Shown: in pieces, positions 16,183 to 25,114 of the stretch
Position numbering within the stretch: position 1 is the first letter of the stretch
Layout of the letters: each line of letters begins with the position of its first letter
NCBI RefSeq assembly: GCF_029428675.1
Contig: NZ_JAJNEL010000001.1
Span: 4,588,001 to 4,652,000, forward strand
Direction: 5' to 3'
Length of the DNA stretch: 64,000 nt
Source: Streptomyces sp. JH14
Lineage (GTDB): Bacteria > Actinomycetota > Actinomycetes > Streptomycetales > Streptomycetaceae
Made by a program: the position numbers and the translations under genes
Notes under the pieces: model-generated
Database searches by the model: none
What the model saw: the letters and a program-made list of their open reading frames with translations, nothing else
Told to the model about the DNA's origin: nothing

Positions 16183-16332
16183 TCACAGTTCAGCATGGAT
16201 GAGGCACCTGTTCATGCGTTCGTCGACAGCGCGTGGTGAGAGGTCGGCGCAGGGAATCCTGCCGAGCCGGAACGCGAGGAATCCGGGCCCGCGGGACAGT
16301 TTGGTGTACGTGACGGGATTGTGCTGGGTCAT
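16183..16332 (-). CDS. Possible 49-residue protein upstream of AAA kinase
   Basis: Reads MTQHNPVTYTKLSRGPGFLA, then FRLGRIPCADLSPRAVDERM and NRCLIHAEL. It is in the same direction as, and only 9 bp from, the AAA gene, with a weak CACGAG ribosome site. No family is recognised. Sequence quality looks protein-like (Pro, Gly and charged residues spread evenly), but the length makes it uncertain. It could be a leader peptide or a gene fragment. Confidence 0.4.
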   Translation of the reverse strand: MTQHNPVTYTKLSRGPGFLAFRLGRIPCADLSPRAVDERMNRCLIHAEL

Positions 16333-16366
16333 CTCGTGGCCGGGTCGGATGCAGGGTGGCATTGCG

Positions 16367-17677
16367 TTACTGACCGGGCTGCCCCGCCCCTTCGCCGCTC
16401 GCCGGTCGCGCGTCCTCAGACCCCCGAATCACCGAGGGTCCCTCCGAGGGCCGCTCCGTGTGCCCGGGGGTGCGCAGAGCACGTACCTGCGGAGCCAGCA
16501 GGGCTGCCACGGTCGCCACGACGATCAGAGCCGCGCAGGTGAAGAGCATCTGGTCGATGCCCCACGCGTCAGCAGCAGGTCCTGCCGCCAGCAGGCCCAA
16601 CGGGGCGAAGGCGAGCGAGCCGAACCAGTCGTAGGAGCTGACCCGTGACAGGGCTTCCTCCGGCACCTCCCGCTGGATGGTCGTGGACCACAGCACCGCA
16701 AAGATGTCGGAGGAGACTCCCGAGGCGAACATGGCCGTCGCAACGGCCCATACCGGCGCCCCCGCTCCCAGCAGCGCGATCGGTACGGCTGCCGGCAAAG
16801 TGGCCAGCACCGCCACGAGAATCGGCCGCTCGACCCGCACCCTCGCTGCGAGGCCCGCGCCGGCCACGGCGCCCAGCGCCTGCGCGGCGACGATCACCGA
16901 CCATGCACGGGCACCACCGAGGCGGTGCTCCGAGGCCAGCGGGCCCAGCACTCCCAGGTTGGCGTTCAACGCGGCGACGACGACGGTGTACTGGGCCACC
17001 ACGACCCACAGCCACTGCCGGGAGGAGAACTCCCGCCACCCCTCTCGCAGGTCCGCCCAACCGGAAGACTTCTTCCGCGGCCGCTCACCGACGCCCAGCA
17101 ACGACGTCAGCAGCGCACTGAGCACGAACGAAAGAGCATTCAGGCCGAGAGCCCATCCCGCACCCAGCCACGCCACCGTCACTCCCGACAGGGCGAGGCC
17201 CAGCAGAAGCGCGACATTGGTTCCCACCCGGAGCATCCCGTTGGCCTGCTGGAGCTGCCAGGCCGGTACCACCAGTGGCACGACGCCGTCCATGGCCGGA
17301 GCGAACAGCGCCGTGGCGGAGCCCGCCGCCACCGCCAGCAGGCACATCAGCGGCAGTGAGCCATGACCGGCCAGCACCAGGGCCGCCAGACCCCCGTACG
17401 CCACCGCGCCCATCGCATCAGCCGTCGTCATCAACCGGGAACGCGACATCCGATCCGCGATGACGCCGCCCACCAGGATGAACGCCAACTGCGGCACGGC
17501 CTGGCACGCCAGGACCAACGACAACCGCCCGGGACTGGCCCCCGGCAGAGCCAGCACGGCGAACGCGAGAGCCACACGGGCGAACCCGTTGCCCAGAACC
17601 GAGACGACCCGCGCAGAGGCGAGAAGAGCGAACTTCCGGTTGCGCCACAGCGGCGACCGGTCGAGGGCGGCAGACAT
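16367..17677 (-). CDS. MFS transporter (MFS_3/DHA3-like)
   Basis: 436 residues from ATG 17677. Twelve hydrophobic segments are visible. SPLWRNRKFALLASARVVSV opens the first helix and GGVIADRMSRSRLMTTADAM is the loop 2-3 motif A region. The sequence is like DHA3-type exporters of macrolides or siderophores; the substrate is unknown. The C-terminal tail (ERPSEGPSVIRGSEDARPAS) is hydrophilic. Upstream in-frame codons would add a non-membrane stretch without a signal, so ATG 17677 with GGGGG upstream is preferred. Confidence 0.88.
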   Translation of the reverse strand: MSAALDRSPLWRNRKFALLASARVVSVLGNGFARVALAFAVLALPGASPGRLSLVLACQAVPQLAFILVGGVIADRMSRSRLMTTADAMGAVAYGGLAALVLAGHGSLPLMCLLAVAAGSATALFAPAMDGVVPLVVPAWQLQQANGMLRVGTNVALLLGLALSGVTVAWLGAGWALGLNALSFVLSALLTSLLGVGERPRKKSSGWADLREGWREFSSRQWLWVVVAQYTVVVAALNANLGVLGPLASEHRLGGARAWSVIVAAQALGAVAGAGLAARVRVERPILVAVLATLPAAVPIALLGAGAPVWAVATAMFASGVSSDIFAVLWSTTIQREVPEEALSRVSSYDWFGSLAFAPLGLLAAGPAADAWGIDQMLFTCAALIVVATVAALLAPQVRALRTPGHTERPSEGPSVIRGSEDARPASGEGAGQPGQ

Positions 17678-17979
17678 GGCCCCCGACTCTACGGGGCTCC
17701 CGCCGCCTTGCGACCCCATCCAGCCAACGCAGTGCGAGAACCGACCGGAGGCGCGGCCGGGGGCGATTATCGTCCCGCCGGTCGGCCTCGGCACATGAGA
17801 CGGACAGAATGCTCACCCGCGCCGTAAAGCATCCCAGGTGCCAAAAAGCGTCGTCCCCGAATTCGCAACCGCACGGGCGAAACCCAACACTGCCACTCCT
17901 ACGATAAGTGGTCTCTTGTTGCTCATCAGCCCTCATGCAACGCTTTTCCTTGCACGGACCCACCACAAAGGGGAATCCC
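17678..17979. other. Divergent promoter region
   Basis: 302 bp between the MFS gene (-) and the secreted-protein gene (+). No ORF is convincing. TACGAT at about 17909, about 70 bp before ATG 17980, could be a -10 box, but no good -35 was found. Confidence 0.35.
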
Positions 17980-18690
17980 ATGCAAGGAAAGAAGCGAATT
18001 CTCGCGCTGGTCGGCGTACCGCTGGGTGCTTCTTGTCTGTTGCTCCCAAGCAGTTCCGCGCAGGCCGCCGAGACCTCGGTCTCGCTCGCGCCCAGCGCAA
18101 CCTGTTCGACGGTTGCGTTTCAGCCACCCAACCCCTTTGGTTCCATCGTGGGCGAGGGATTCCTGCCGAACGAAAACGTTCGATTCGCCACGGGCACGGG
18201 AGTGATCGGCAACGCGGCGGCCAATGCCGAAGGCAGAACCACGATCGGCAGCGTGAATCTGTCGGCTGCGAGCTTCTCTCTCCAGGGCACGAGCTCGGGA
18301 AGGACTGCCGGCTGCGCTGGTATGCAACCCGCGCCGACGACGCCGCCTCCTGGCACCCCGCCTCCTGTAACCCCGCCTCCTGGGCAGCCCCCGGCAACTG
18401 CTGTAAGGGCAGCCGGATACAGCGACGGTAAGGCGGACGCTCTGAGTACATGTCAGACGGGGCGTGCCGTGACCACGGCGCTTGAGCTTCAACAAGGCGC
18501 CAAGACAGAAGAGTATTTCGCCGGTTACCGCGCAGGCCAGGCAGACGCGCAACTCCTCAGTTCCTGCGTGAACAAGCCCACGACTCAGCCGGGGCAGGGA
18601 CAAGGGCAGGGTCAGGGTCGAGGCCAGGGCCGAGGCCAGGGCCAGGGCCAGGGCCAGGGTCAAGGCCAGGGACGTGGCGGACCTCGCTGA
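17980..18690 (+). CDS. Secreted protein with GEGF domain and GQ/GR repeat tail
   Basis: 236 residues; family not recognised. The signal peptide (ILALVGVPLGASCLLLPSSS, cut after AQA) leads to a domain with two cysteines (ATCST, AGCAG) and SIVGEGFLPNENVRF, then a Thr/Pro-rich linker (TTPPPGTPPPVTPPPG). A helical segment contains GYSDGKADALSTCQTG and GYRAGQADAQLLSSC. The last about 45 residues are a GQGQGQGRGQ repeat encoded by tandem hexamers (about 18590-18680). ATG 17980 has AAAGGGGA upstream. The plan resembles the protein at 12964. The basic repeat tail could bind wall polymers or nucleic acid (inference). Confidence 0.75.
   Translation: MQGKKRILALVGVPLGASCLLLPSSSAQAAETSVSLAPSATCSTVAFQPPNPFGSIVGEGFLPNENVRFATGTGVIGNAAANAEGRTTIGSVNLSAASFSLQGTSSGRTAGCAGMQPAPTTPPPGTPPPVTPPPGQPPATAVRAAGYSDGKADALSTCQTGRAVTTALELQQGAKTEEYFAGYRAGQADAQLLSSCVNKPTTQPGQGQGQGQGRGQGRGQGQGQGQGQGQGRGGPR
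18590..18680 (+). repeat. Hexameric tandem repeat coding GQ/GR tail
   Basis: Imperfect CAGGGC/CAGGGT/CGAGGC-type hexamers repeat about fifteen times and encode the Gly-Gln/Gly-Arg tail of the secreted protein. Such arrays are prone to slippage, so length variation between strains is expected. Confidence 0.85.
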
Positions 18691-18702
18691 CCTCAACCTC
18701 GT

Positions 18703-18738
18703 ACAAAGGGCCCGTCAGTTCGCTGCCGGACCCTTTGT
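18703..18738. terminator. Hairpin between convergent genes
   Basis: ACAAAGGG (18703-18710) pairs with CCCTTTGT (18731-18738), extended by CCG/CGG inside. It lies between the secreted-protein stop (18690) and the CorA stop (18817), so it can end both transcripts. Confidence 0.7.
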
Positions 18739-18816
18739 GGTGTGTCGGTGGAATTTCCGGGGGCCGGCAGCGAGATGTCCCGGTCGTCGCACCGGGCGCC
18801 GGTGAGGCAGGCCCGT

Positions 18817-19803
18817 TCACTGTTCATCGGGACCCTCGTCGCGCAACTTCCGCCACAGGCGCGTGCGGTGCAGCACGTAGAGGGCGATGAACAGCACGAT
18901 CGCCTGCAACCCCACGGCGAGCAGCCAGAACACGACCCTGCTTTCCAACTCGTCGGTCATGTAAGTGAAGTTCATGCCGAAGAATCCGGTCAGGAACGAC
19001 AGCGGCAGGAAGATCGTCGACACGATGGCCAGCCGGTTGATCACGCCGTTCTGTTCGCCGGCCACGAGGGATGAGTAGCTGCCGAAGGCTCGCCGGGAGG
19101 CGTCCTGGAGGGACGCGATGTCCGCGAGCACCGACCTCGCGGCGCGTTGGTACGAGCGGGCGAGCCTCTGGCGCTCCTCCGGAAAAGTGCCGCTCATCAT
19201 CCTCCGCGTGATGGTTTCGTCCGTCGCCTCCAGATAGGGCAGGAGCGAGTGGTGCAGGAGGGCGGCGCGCCGTCGCAGACGTGTCAGGCGGAGGACCTGC
19301 TGGGGGTGCCGTTGCTGGAACATCTCGTCCTCGAGGTCCTCCACCTCCAGCAGCGCCTGCACGGCGGAGCGGCGAAAGGTCCCCAGCGCCTCTTCCAGCA
19401 GCAGGAACAGCGTGGCCACGGTGTCGGAGGGCCTTTCGTGCGGCAGCCGGGCGACGAGGCTCCCGATCGGTCCGATCGGCCCGCGGTGAGCTGCGACCAG
19501 GTACCGCTCGGTCACGAAGGCGTGGACATGCGTGATCCGGCCGGCTTCGACGACGGGTACGACGAACCCGGCGCTGTCCCCGAGGAACTCGGCTCGCACG
19601 GATTCGCCCTCCCTGCCGAGCCACGTCAAGTCCTCGGCCTCCAGGCCGAGCTGATGGGCGACCGGCTGTTCGTCGGGCGATGCCTCCTCGGGCAGCTCGA
19701 TGTCCACGAGCAGGAAACGGGACGTCGCGAGGCGCTCACGTGCCTCCGACACGTGCGTGCGGGCGACGGTCCCCTCCGGCATCGACACCACCGATACGAT
19801 CAT
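18817..19803 (-). CDS. CorA-family magnesium/divalent cation transporter
   Basis: 328 residues, usual length for CorA. A cytoplasmic N-terminal domain of about 250 residues is rich in charged helices. Two C-terminal membrane helices follow, with the signature YGMNF-type loop (FLTGFFGMNFTYMTDELESR) between them, and a basic C-terminus (RTRLWRKLRDEG). The GMN motif forms the selectivity filter of the pentameric channel. ATG 19803 is the only good start. It stands alone, with its own promoter in the 180 bp upstream. Confidence 0.93.
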   Translation of the reverse strand: MIVSVVSMPEGTVARTHVSEARERLATSRFLLVDIELPEEASPDEQPVAHQLGLEAEDLTWLGREGESVRAEFLGDSAGFVVPVVEAGRITHVHAFVTERYLVAAHRGPIGPIGSLVARLPHERPSDTVATLFLLLEEALGTFRRSAVQALLEVEDLEDEMFQQRHPQQVLRLTRLRRRAALLHHSLLPYLEATDETITRRMMSGTFPEERQRLARSYQRAARSVLADIASLQDASRRAFGSYSSLVAGEQNGVINRLAIVSTIFLPLSFLTGFFGMNFTYMTDELESRVVFWLLAVGLQAIVLFIALYVLHRTRLWRKLRDEGPDEQ

Positions 19804-19985
19804 CGTCCCTCATCGTGGATCACCGGCTGCAGCACCTTTCAGCCTGCGCACACTGCGAAGTCCACGCACACGGAGGGACCCGTTCGCACCGCCGGGCGTC
19901 CCGAACGGGTGAGGGGCGCGGCGCCGGGGCCCATGCGCCGCCGGAGTCGTTCGTACCGCCGTGGAGTCCGCCGGCTCCGGGTGGG

Positions 19986-20879
19986 CTAACCCGTGGCGTT
20001 GCCGTGGCGGTGAAGGCTCTCCCAGGTCAGGGGGGCGCCGACGTCGGGAGGCGCTCCCGCCGACCGGCCCTGGAGATCGGCGGCGAGGTCGCGGATCGCG
20101 GGGAGCGCGGCGGACAGCGCCTCCCCGGGGCAGTCGGTGGTGTAGGCGTCGCGATGGCCCGAGATGGCGAAGAAGTCGGCCGAAGTTCCCTTGGGGTAAC
20201 GGCTCTTGTCGTTGGTGGACGTGAGCCGCACCCTGCCGCGGGGGTCGACACCGCGCAGGCCGAGTTTCCAGGCGGCGAGGGCCGCGATCGCGTGTTCCAT
20301 GGCGGCCGGTACGGGCGCCCCTCGTCCGAAGGTGCCGATTGCCGCGATCCCTGCCGTGCCGCGGTTGAACCCGACGGTGTGGGCGCCGACGACGGGGCGG
20401 TCGACACCACCGGCGCGGCCCTCGTAGATGGTGCCGCACTTGTCGACGAGGAAGTTGTAGCCGATGTCTCCCCAATCCCGGTCACGGGTCTGGCCCGTAT
20501 AGAGATTGCGCAGGGTGCGGGGGACGTCGGCGCACTCGTAGCCGTTGGGGGTGTCGGTGTGGTGGATGAAGATCGCGGTCACCCCGCCCGCGTAGTGGGC
20601 GCGCGGGTCACGCTTGGTCTCGTCGGCCTGCCACTGCGCGCGCGACACGATGACGGGCCGATGCGCTGCATGGAGGAATGTCACCGGCGCCGCCCCGAGG
20701 ACGGGGAGCAGCCACGTGGAATCGGCGGCCGGGGCCGCCACCGTTTCGGCTTGCCGCACCGAGGCAGGCTTCTGCGTCGTCCCACCGATGGTTCCGGCCC
20801 TCGTCGCCCCGGCAGGTGCCGCCAGGAGGGCCGCGGCCAGGGGGACCGTGACCCACAGCGCCATTCGGTACAAACGCAC
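19986..20879 (-). CDS. Secreted PGRP-type N-acetylmuramoyl-L-alanine amidase
   Basis: About 297 residues from GTG 20879. Signal peptide (ALWVTVPLAAALLAAPAGAT), then an amidase_2/PGRP domain. The zinc and catalytic residues are recognisable: the first His in IFIHHTDTPNGYE, a central YNFLVDKCGTIYEGRAGG, GAHTVGFNRG, and the C-terminal ISGHRDAYTTDCPG with the zinc His and Cys. It should cleave the stem peptide from muramic acid in peptidoglycan. A TTG at 20933 would place 18 hydrophilic residues before the signal peptide and is less likely. Confidence 0.93.
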   Translation of the reverse strand: MRLYRMALWVTVPLAAALLAAPAGATRAGTIGGTTQKPASVRQAETVAAPAADSTWLLPVLGAAPVTFLHAAHRPVIVSRAQWQADETKRDPRAHYAGGVTAIFIHHTDTPNGYECADVPRTLRNLYTGQTRDRDWGDIGYNFLVDKCGTIYEGRAGGVDRPVVGAHTVGFNRGTAGIAAIGTFGRGAPVPAAMEHAIAALAAWKLGLRGVDPRGRVRLTSTNDKSRYPKGTSADFFAISGHRDAYTTDCPGEALSAALPAIRDLAADLQGRSAGAPPDVGAPLTWESLHRHGNATG

Positions 20880-21174
20880 AGGGAGACCTTCTTCGTCGTT
20901 CGCCGCGGGGACGGCGGGAGTGCGTACGTCCAACAGCTTTGCGGGAGGACGTCCGTCGCGCGCGCCGGGTTACCGCATGCAGGCGAGCCGCCGACGGTTC
21001 TGCCACTTCCGCCGGGTCCGCACGGGGGACGGTCTGCAGACCCTGCGGCGGACCCGGACCGAGGCCCTGGCACCCGGCCGGGCGTACGGCCCGCGCCCGG
21101 GCGCCCGTCCGCACGTAACGTGGACGAGTGACTGCACAGGGTCGCCGAAGAGGTTCCGGCACGGAGGAGTGGAC

Positions 21175-22044
21175 GTGAAGCTCGGCCTGCACTACTGGAA
21201 CTACGCGCAACCCGCCGACCCCGCGCTGATCGCGCCCACACTCGCCGAATCGGTGCGCATCGCCGACCAGGGCGGGGTCGCGTCGTTCACGGTGATGGAC
21301 CACTACTTCCAGATGGAGACCCCCCAGAGCGCGGCCGACGAGCCGATGCTGGAGGGGTACACGACCCTCGGATACGTGGCGGCGCTGACCCAGCGGATGA
21401 CGCTCGGCCTCATGGTCACGGGCGTGATGTACCGCCATCCGGGCCTGCTGGTGAAGATCGTCACCACCCTCGACGTGCTCTCCGGCGGCCGGGCCGTCCT
21501 CGGTATCGGTGCCTCCTGGTACGAGCGGGAGCAGCATGGGCTCGGAGTGCCCGTCGTCCCGGTCGCGGAGCGGTTCGAGAGGCTGGAGGAGACGCTGCAG
21601 ATCTGCCGGCAGATGTGGAGCGAGGAGAACGGCCCGTACGAGGGGCGGCACTACCGCCTGGCCGAGACGCTGTGCGTGCCGGAGCCGATCGGGGAACGGC
21701 CGCCGATCATGATCGGCGGCGGGGGCGAGAAGAAGACGCTGCGGCTGGTCGCCAAGTATGCGGACGCGTGCAACCTCTTCGCCACCGATGTGGACGAGGT
21801 GGCCCACAAGCTCGACGTGCTGCGCGCGCACTGCGCGGATGCCGGGCGTGACTACGACACCATCGAGAAGACCCTGATGTTCAGCAGGCCGGTCCTGGAC
21901 GAGACCGACGCCTTCCTCGCCGATGTCGAGGCGTACGCCGAGCTCGGCATCACCGCGGTCCAGGTGCTGCCGGACCGGCACCCGGTCAGCTTCACCGAAC
22001 AGCTCGTCGCGCGCATCGTGCCCCGGCTCGACATGATCGGTTAG
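21175..22044 (+). CDS. F420-dependent LLM-class oxidoreductase
   Basis: 289 residues. KLGLHYWNYAQPADPALIAP opens a luciferase-like TIM barrel; TLGLMVTGVMYRHPGLLVKI, then DVLSGGRAVLGIGASWYERE, and PPIMIGGGGEKKTLRLVAKY are characteristic of the F420 subgroup. The GTG at 21175 follows GGAGGAGTG. The substrate is unknown. It is convergent with the tetR gene, with only 13 bp between the stops. Confidence 0.9.
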   Translation: MKLGLHYWNYAQPADPALIAPTLAESVRIADQGGVASFTVMDHYFQMETPQSAADEPMLEGYTTLGYVAALTQRMTLGLMVTGVMYRHPGLLVKIVTTLDVLSGGRAVLGIGASWYEREQHGLGVPVVPVAERFERLEETLQICRQMWSEENGPYEGRHYRLAETLCVPEPIGERPPIMIGGGGEKKTLRLVAKYADACNLFATDVDEVAHKLDVLRAHCADAGRDYDTIEKTLMFSRPVLDETDAFLADVEAYAELGITAVQVLPDRHPVSFTEQLVARIVPRLDMIG

Positions 22045-22057
22045 AGGGCCCGGGCCG

Positions 22058-22684
22058 TCATCGGCCGGTTGCCGGTTCGTCCGAACCGGGAGTCCGCTCC
22101 TGCCCCGTGGCGCCGACGGCGGTGTCGATCAGCAGCGTGGCGACGGAGCGGGCCGATTCCCCGGGACGGTCGCTGTTGAGCGCGGTTCCACGGGCGACAG
22201 CACCGTCGAAGAGCAGGGCCAACTGCTCCCCGAGGGCCTCCGGGTCCCGCGCCCCGGCCCGGCGTGCGAGGGTCGCGAGACGGCGCGAGAATTCCGTCTT
22301 GTAGGCGGCCGCGAGCCGGTGGACGGGGTGCGCCGGATCGGGCACCTCGACGGCGGCGTTGAGGAACGGGCAGCCCCGGATCGGACCGGCGAGGTCCTGC
22401 GGACCGGCATCGAAAACGGCCATCAGCTGCCCCCGCGGGTCGGGGCCCTCCTCGATCGCCGGCAGCAGACCGTCCTCGAGCTGCTGCAGATAGGCGTGGA
22501 CGAGTACGTCCTTGCTCTCGAAATGTGTGTACAGCGTGCGCTTGGACACACCGGCGACCGACGTCAGCTGCTCCATTCCGGTCGCGTTGATGCCCTGGGC
22601 CGTGAACAGCTCGGTTGCCGCGGCCAGGATCCGTTCGCGGGCGCCCCGGCCGCGCCGTCGGCCGGTGGAAGTGGATTCGGTCAT
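22058..22684 (-). CDS. TetR-family transcriptional regulator
   Basis: 208 residues. The N-terminal HTH is clear: GRGARERILAAATELFTAQG, then INATGMEQLTSVAGVSKRTL and YTHFESKDVLVHAYL. The C-terminal ligand domain (about 80-200) is variable. It is divergent from the aldo/keto reductase. Two copies of an AAACCGATCGGTTT-type palindrome lie between the genes, one 10 bp from the tetR start, so it probably represses itself and the reductase until an electrophile or substrate binds (inference). Confidence 0.93.
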   Translation of the reverse strand: MTESTSTGRRRGRGARERILAAATELFTAQGINATGMEQLTSVAGVSKRTLYTHFESKDVLVHAYLQQLEDGLLPAIEEGPDPRGQLMAVFDAGPQDLAGPIRGCPFLNAAVEVPDPAHPVHRLAAAYKTEFSRRLATLARRAGARDPEALGEQLALLFDGAVARGTALNSDRPGESARSVATLLIDTAVGATGQERTPGSDEPATGR

Positions 22685-22693
22685 GCCTCAAGG

Positions 22694-22707
22694 ATACCGA
22701 TCGTTTT
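22694..22707. promoter_or_regulatory. TetR operator, imperfect copy
   Basis: ATACCGATCGTTTT matches the perfect palindrome at 22747 in 12 of 14 positions and lies ten bases before the tetR ATG, where bound repressor would block its own promoter or ribosome site. Confidence 0.65.
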
Positions 22708-22746
22708 ACTTTGCGCTCGGACTGGTCTAACGTTGCCGGTATAAGT

Positions 22747-22760
22747 AAACCGATCGGTTT
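22747..22760. promoter_or_regulatory. TetR operator, perfect palindrome
   Basis: AAACCGATCGGTTT is a perfect 14-bp palindrome in the tetR/aldo-keto reductase intergenic region, 53 bp from its partner site. The AT-rich ends stand out from the GC-rich background. Confidence 0.75.
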
Positions 22761-22950
22761 CCTTCAGGTGGAGTGACACCGTCCCCGACGGCCCTCCCGC
22801 CGCGGAACACCTTCGACCGGCCCGGCGCCGACGGCGCGCCGGCAACGGTCCGGCCATGGATCCGCCCCTCTGGGCGCTCACCGACCGCCGATCCCGCTTC
22901 GGAGCGCAGGAACAGACCTGCGGAAGCACTCGATTTCCAAGGAGAACTTC

Positions 22951-24006
22951 ATGCGTTACACGACTTTCGGCCGCCGCACCGGACTGCGCGTCTCCCAGTA
23001 CGCGCTCGGCACCGGCAATTTCGGTACCGGCTGGGGCGCCGGGGCCGAGCCCGACGACGCGCGCCGCATGTTCGACCGCTTCGCCGAGGCCGGCGGCAAC
23101 TTCCTCGATACGGCGGACAACTACCAGTTCGGCGAGTCGGAGAAGCTGCTGGGGCAGTTCCTCGGCGCAGACCGGGAGGACTTCGTCGTGGCCACGAAGT
23201 TCACCAACGGCGCGTTCCCGCAGCCGGGTGTGTCATGGTCCGGCAACAGCCGGAAGAACATGCGCCACTCGGTGGAGGCGAGCCTGCAGCGTCTCGGCAC
23301 CGACTACATCGACCTGCTCTGGGTGCACTTCCCCGATGACCTGACGCCGATCGACGAGATCCTGCGCGGCCTGGACGACCTCGTCAGCCAGGGCAAGATC
23401 CTGCACGCGGCACTGTCCAACTTCCCCGCCTGGCGCGTCTCCCGTGCCGCCACGCTGGCGGACCTGAAGAACTGGGCGCCCGTCGCCGGAATCCAGGTCG
23501 AGTACAGCCTGGTCGAGCGGACCGCCGACCGTGAGCTGCTGCCGATGGCCGAGAGCCTCGGGCTCGGCGCCGCCCTGTGGTCCCCGCTCGGAGGAGGACT
23601 GCTGACCGGCAAGTACCGAGGCAGCGCGGAGGGCCGGCTCAGCGACCTGAAGACCCTGGTGCACACCGAGAGCAGCGAACAGAAGACCGCGGTCGTGGAC
23701 ACCGTCCTCGCCGTCGCCGAGGAGACCGGTGCGACCCCGGCCCAGGTCTCGGTCGCCTGGATCAACGAGCGGGCCGCACGCGCGGCGACCCCGTACGTCC
23801 CGATCATCGGTCCGCGCAAGCTGAGCCAGCTCGACGACTATCTGGGCGCCCTCGACGTCGTGCTCACGCCCGAGCAGTACACCCGCCTCTCCGAGGTGAG
23901 CGCCGTCTCGCCGGGCGTACCGCACGAGGCGAGCGCAGGCGTCCGGAACGTCGTCCAGGGCGGGGACGCCTCGCTCTTCACCACGCCCGCGGTGCCGGTG
24001 GCCTGA
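22951..24006 (+). CDS. Aldo/keto reductase (TetR-controlled)
   Basis: 351 residues. The catalytic tetrad is visible: Asp and Tyr in FLDTADNYQFGESEKLLGQF, Lys in VVATKFT, His in LLWVHFPDD. The C-terminal NADPH site has VPIIGPRKLSQLDDYLGALD. AAGGAGAACTTC gives a strong ribosome site. The ATG lies 190 bp after the operator, so the mRNA has a long leader. It probably detoxifies carbonyl compounds. A strong terminator follows at 24019. Confidence 0.92.
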   Translation: MRYTTFGRRTGLRVSQYALGTGNFGTGWGAGAEPDDARRMFDRFAEAGGNFLDTADNYQFGESEKLLGQFLGADREDFVVATKFTNGAFPQPGVSWSGNSRKNMRHSVEASLQRLGTDYIDLLWVHFPDDLTPIDEILRGLDDLVSQGKILHAALSNFPAWRVSRAATLADLKNWAPVAGIQVEYSLVERTADRELLPMAESLGLGAALWSPLGGGLLTGKYRGSAEGRLSDLKTLVHTESSEQKTAVVDTVLAVAEETGATPAQVSVAWINERAARAATPYVPIIGPRKLSQLDDYLGALDVVLTPEQYTRLSEVSAVSPGVPHEASAGVRNVVQGGDASLFTTPAVPVA

Positions 24007-24018
24007 GCCGTCCGGGCT

Positions 24019-24052
24019 TGCACCGGCGTCGGCCAGGGGCGACGCCGGTGCA
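24019..24052 (+). terminator. Terminator after aldo/keto reductase
   Basis: TGCACCGGCGTCG pairs perfectly with CGACGCCGGTGCA around an 8-base loop, 13 bp after the stop at 24006. It is also correctly placed for the convergent methyltransferase. Confidence 0.8.
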
Positions 24053-24117
24053 GGGCCGTCCGGTCACGTCCGGGACTGTGCCCGATACCCGGCGCGCCGC
24101 CCTGCCGGACCGCGAAG

Positions 24118-24861
24118 CTACCGGTTCGGCGGGATTCGGTAGACGGAGACGTGGGAACGCGACTCGGCGGTGAATTCGGTACCGGCCCAGTCCGCGTGCC
24201 TGGTCTCCAGCTCGAATCCGGCCAGCTGTGCCATCAGGTCGAGTTCGGCCGGCCAGATGTAGCGGTGCGGGCTGCGGAACAGCTGGGCCTGATGGGTCTC
24301 GTCGAACGAGAAATGGTGCGACACGACGTGCTGGCGCAGCACGTCGTAGGTGTCCAGACCGATGTAGCCGGGCTCGGACTGCCAGACGGTGGCCGTCCGG
24401 CCCGGTGGGAGCTGTCGCAGCTCGGGCACCCAGAGCTCGATCACGAACCGGCCGCCGGGCGTGAGGTGGCGGGCAGCATTACGGAAGCACTCGACCTGCT
24501 CGGCCTGGGTGAGCAGATTGGAGATGGTGTTGTAGACGAGGTAGACGAGCGTGAACTCCCCAGGCACCACGGAGGTCGCCATGTCGCCGACGACCACGGG
24601 GATCGTCGCTTCGTCCACCTTGGTTCGCAGTCGACCGATCATCGGTAGCGACAACTCGACGCCCGTGACAGGGACTCCTCGCTCGGCGAGCGGGACGGCC
24701 ACCCGGCCGGTCCCGACGGCGAACTCGAGCGCCGCTCCGTCACCTGCGAGCGCAGCGAGGCGGTCCACGGTCGGCCCCAGGACCTCGGGCGCGAACATGC
24801 CCGTGCCGGGCGTGTCATAGCGTCGGGCGGCATCGCCGTCCCAGAGCTCCTCCTGTTGCAT
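24118..24861 (-). CDS. Class I SAM-dependent methyltransferase
   Basis: 247 residues from ATG 24861. Motif I is ALEFAVGTGRVAVPLAERG, motif II region VTGVELSLPMIGRL, then VVVGDMATSVVPGEFTLVYL and a later RHLTPGGRFVIELWVPEL. The N-terminus (ELWDGDAARRYDTPGTGMFA) is typical of small-molecule or nucleobase methyltransferases of this group. The target is unknown. An AGGAG lies about ten bases upstream of the ATG; the frame is open further upstream, but those residues do not look like protein. Confidence 0.9.
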   Translation of the reverse strand: MQQEELWDGDAARRYDTPGTGMFAPEVLGPTVDRLAALAGDGAALEFAVGTGRVAVPLAERGVPVTGVELSLPMIGRLRTKVDEATIPVVVGDMATSVVPGEFTLVYLVYNTISNLLTQAEQVECFRNAARHLTPGGRFVIELWVPELRQLPPGRTATVWQSEPGYIGLDTYDVLRQHVVSHHFSFDETHQAQLFRSPHRYIWPAELDLMAQLAGFELETRHADWAGTEFTAESRSHVSVYRIPPNR

Positions 24862-25114
24862 GCCGCCAACGCTCCTCGCAGGCATCTGTGTTGTCGAATG
24901 ATTTTGCACCCGTGGCTCGCTCAGGCAGAGCGCGACGGCGGAAACGTGGGGTGCGGCCTGCTCGATGCACGCCGGTGTCCGGATGCGGTGGTTCTCAATC
25001 CATGCATCAGCCGTCACACGTCTGTCACAGCGAGACTTCTCACGTTGCTATCGGCGACCCGATGTTGATAGATCTGGATCAGATGGGATCACTTGATCTG
25101 GCAGGGGGATGCAC

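Noticed and set aside
18590..18680. Possible CRISPR-like or satellite array
   Set aside because: The hexamers lie in frame inside a coding region and encode a GQ/GR tail; there are no spacers.
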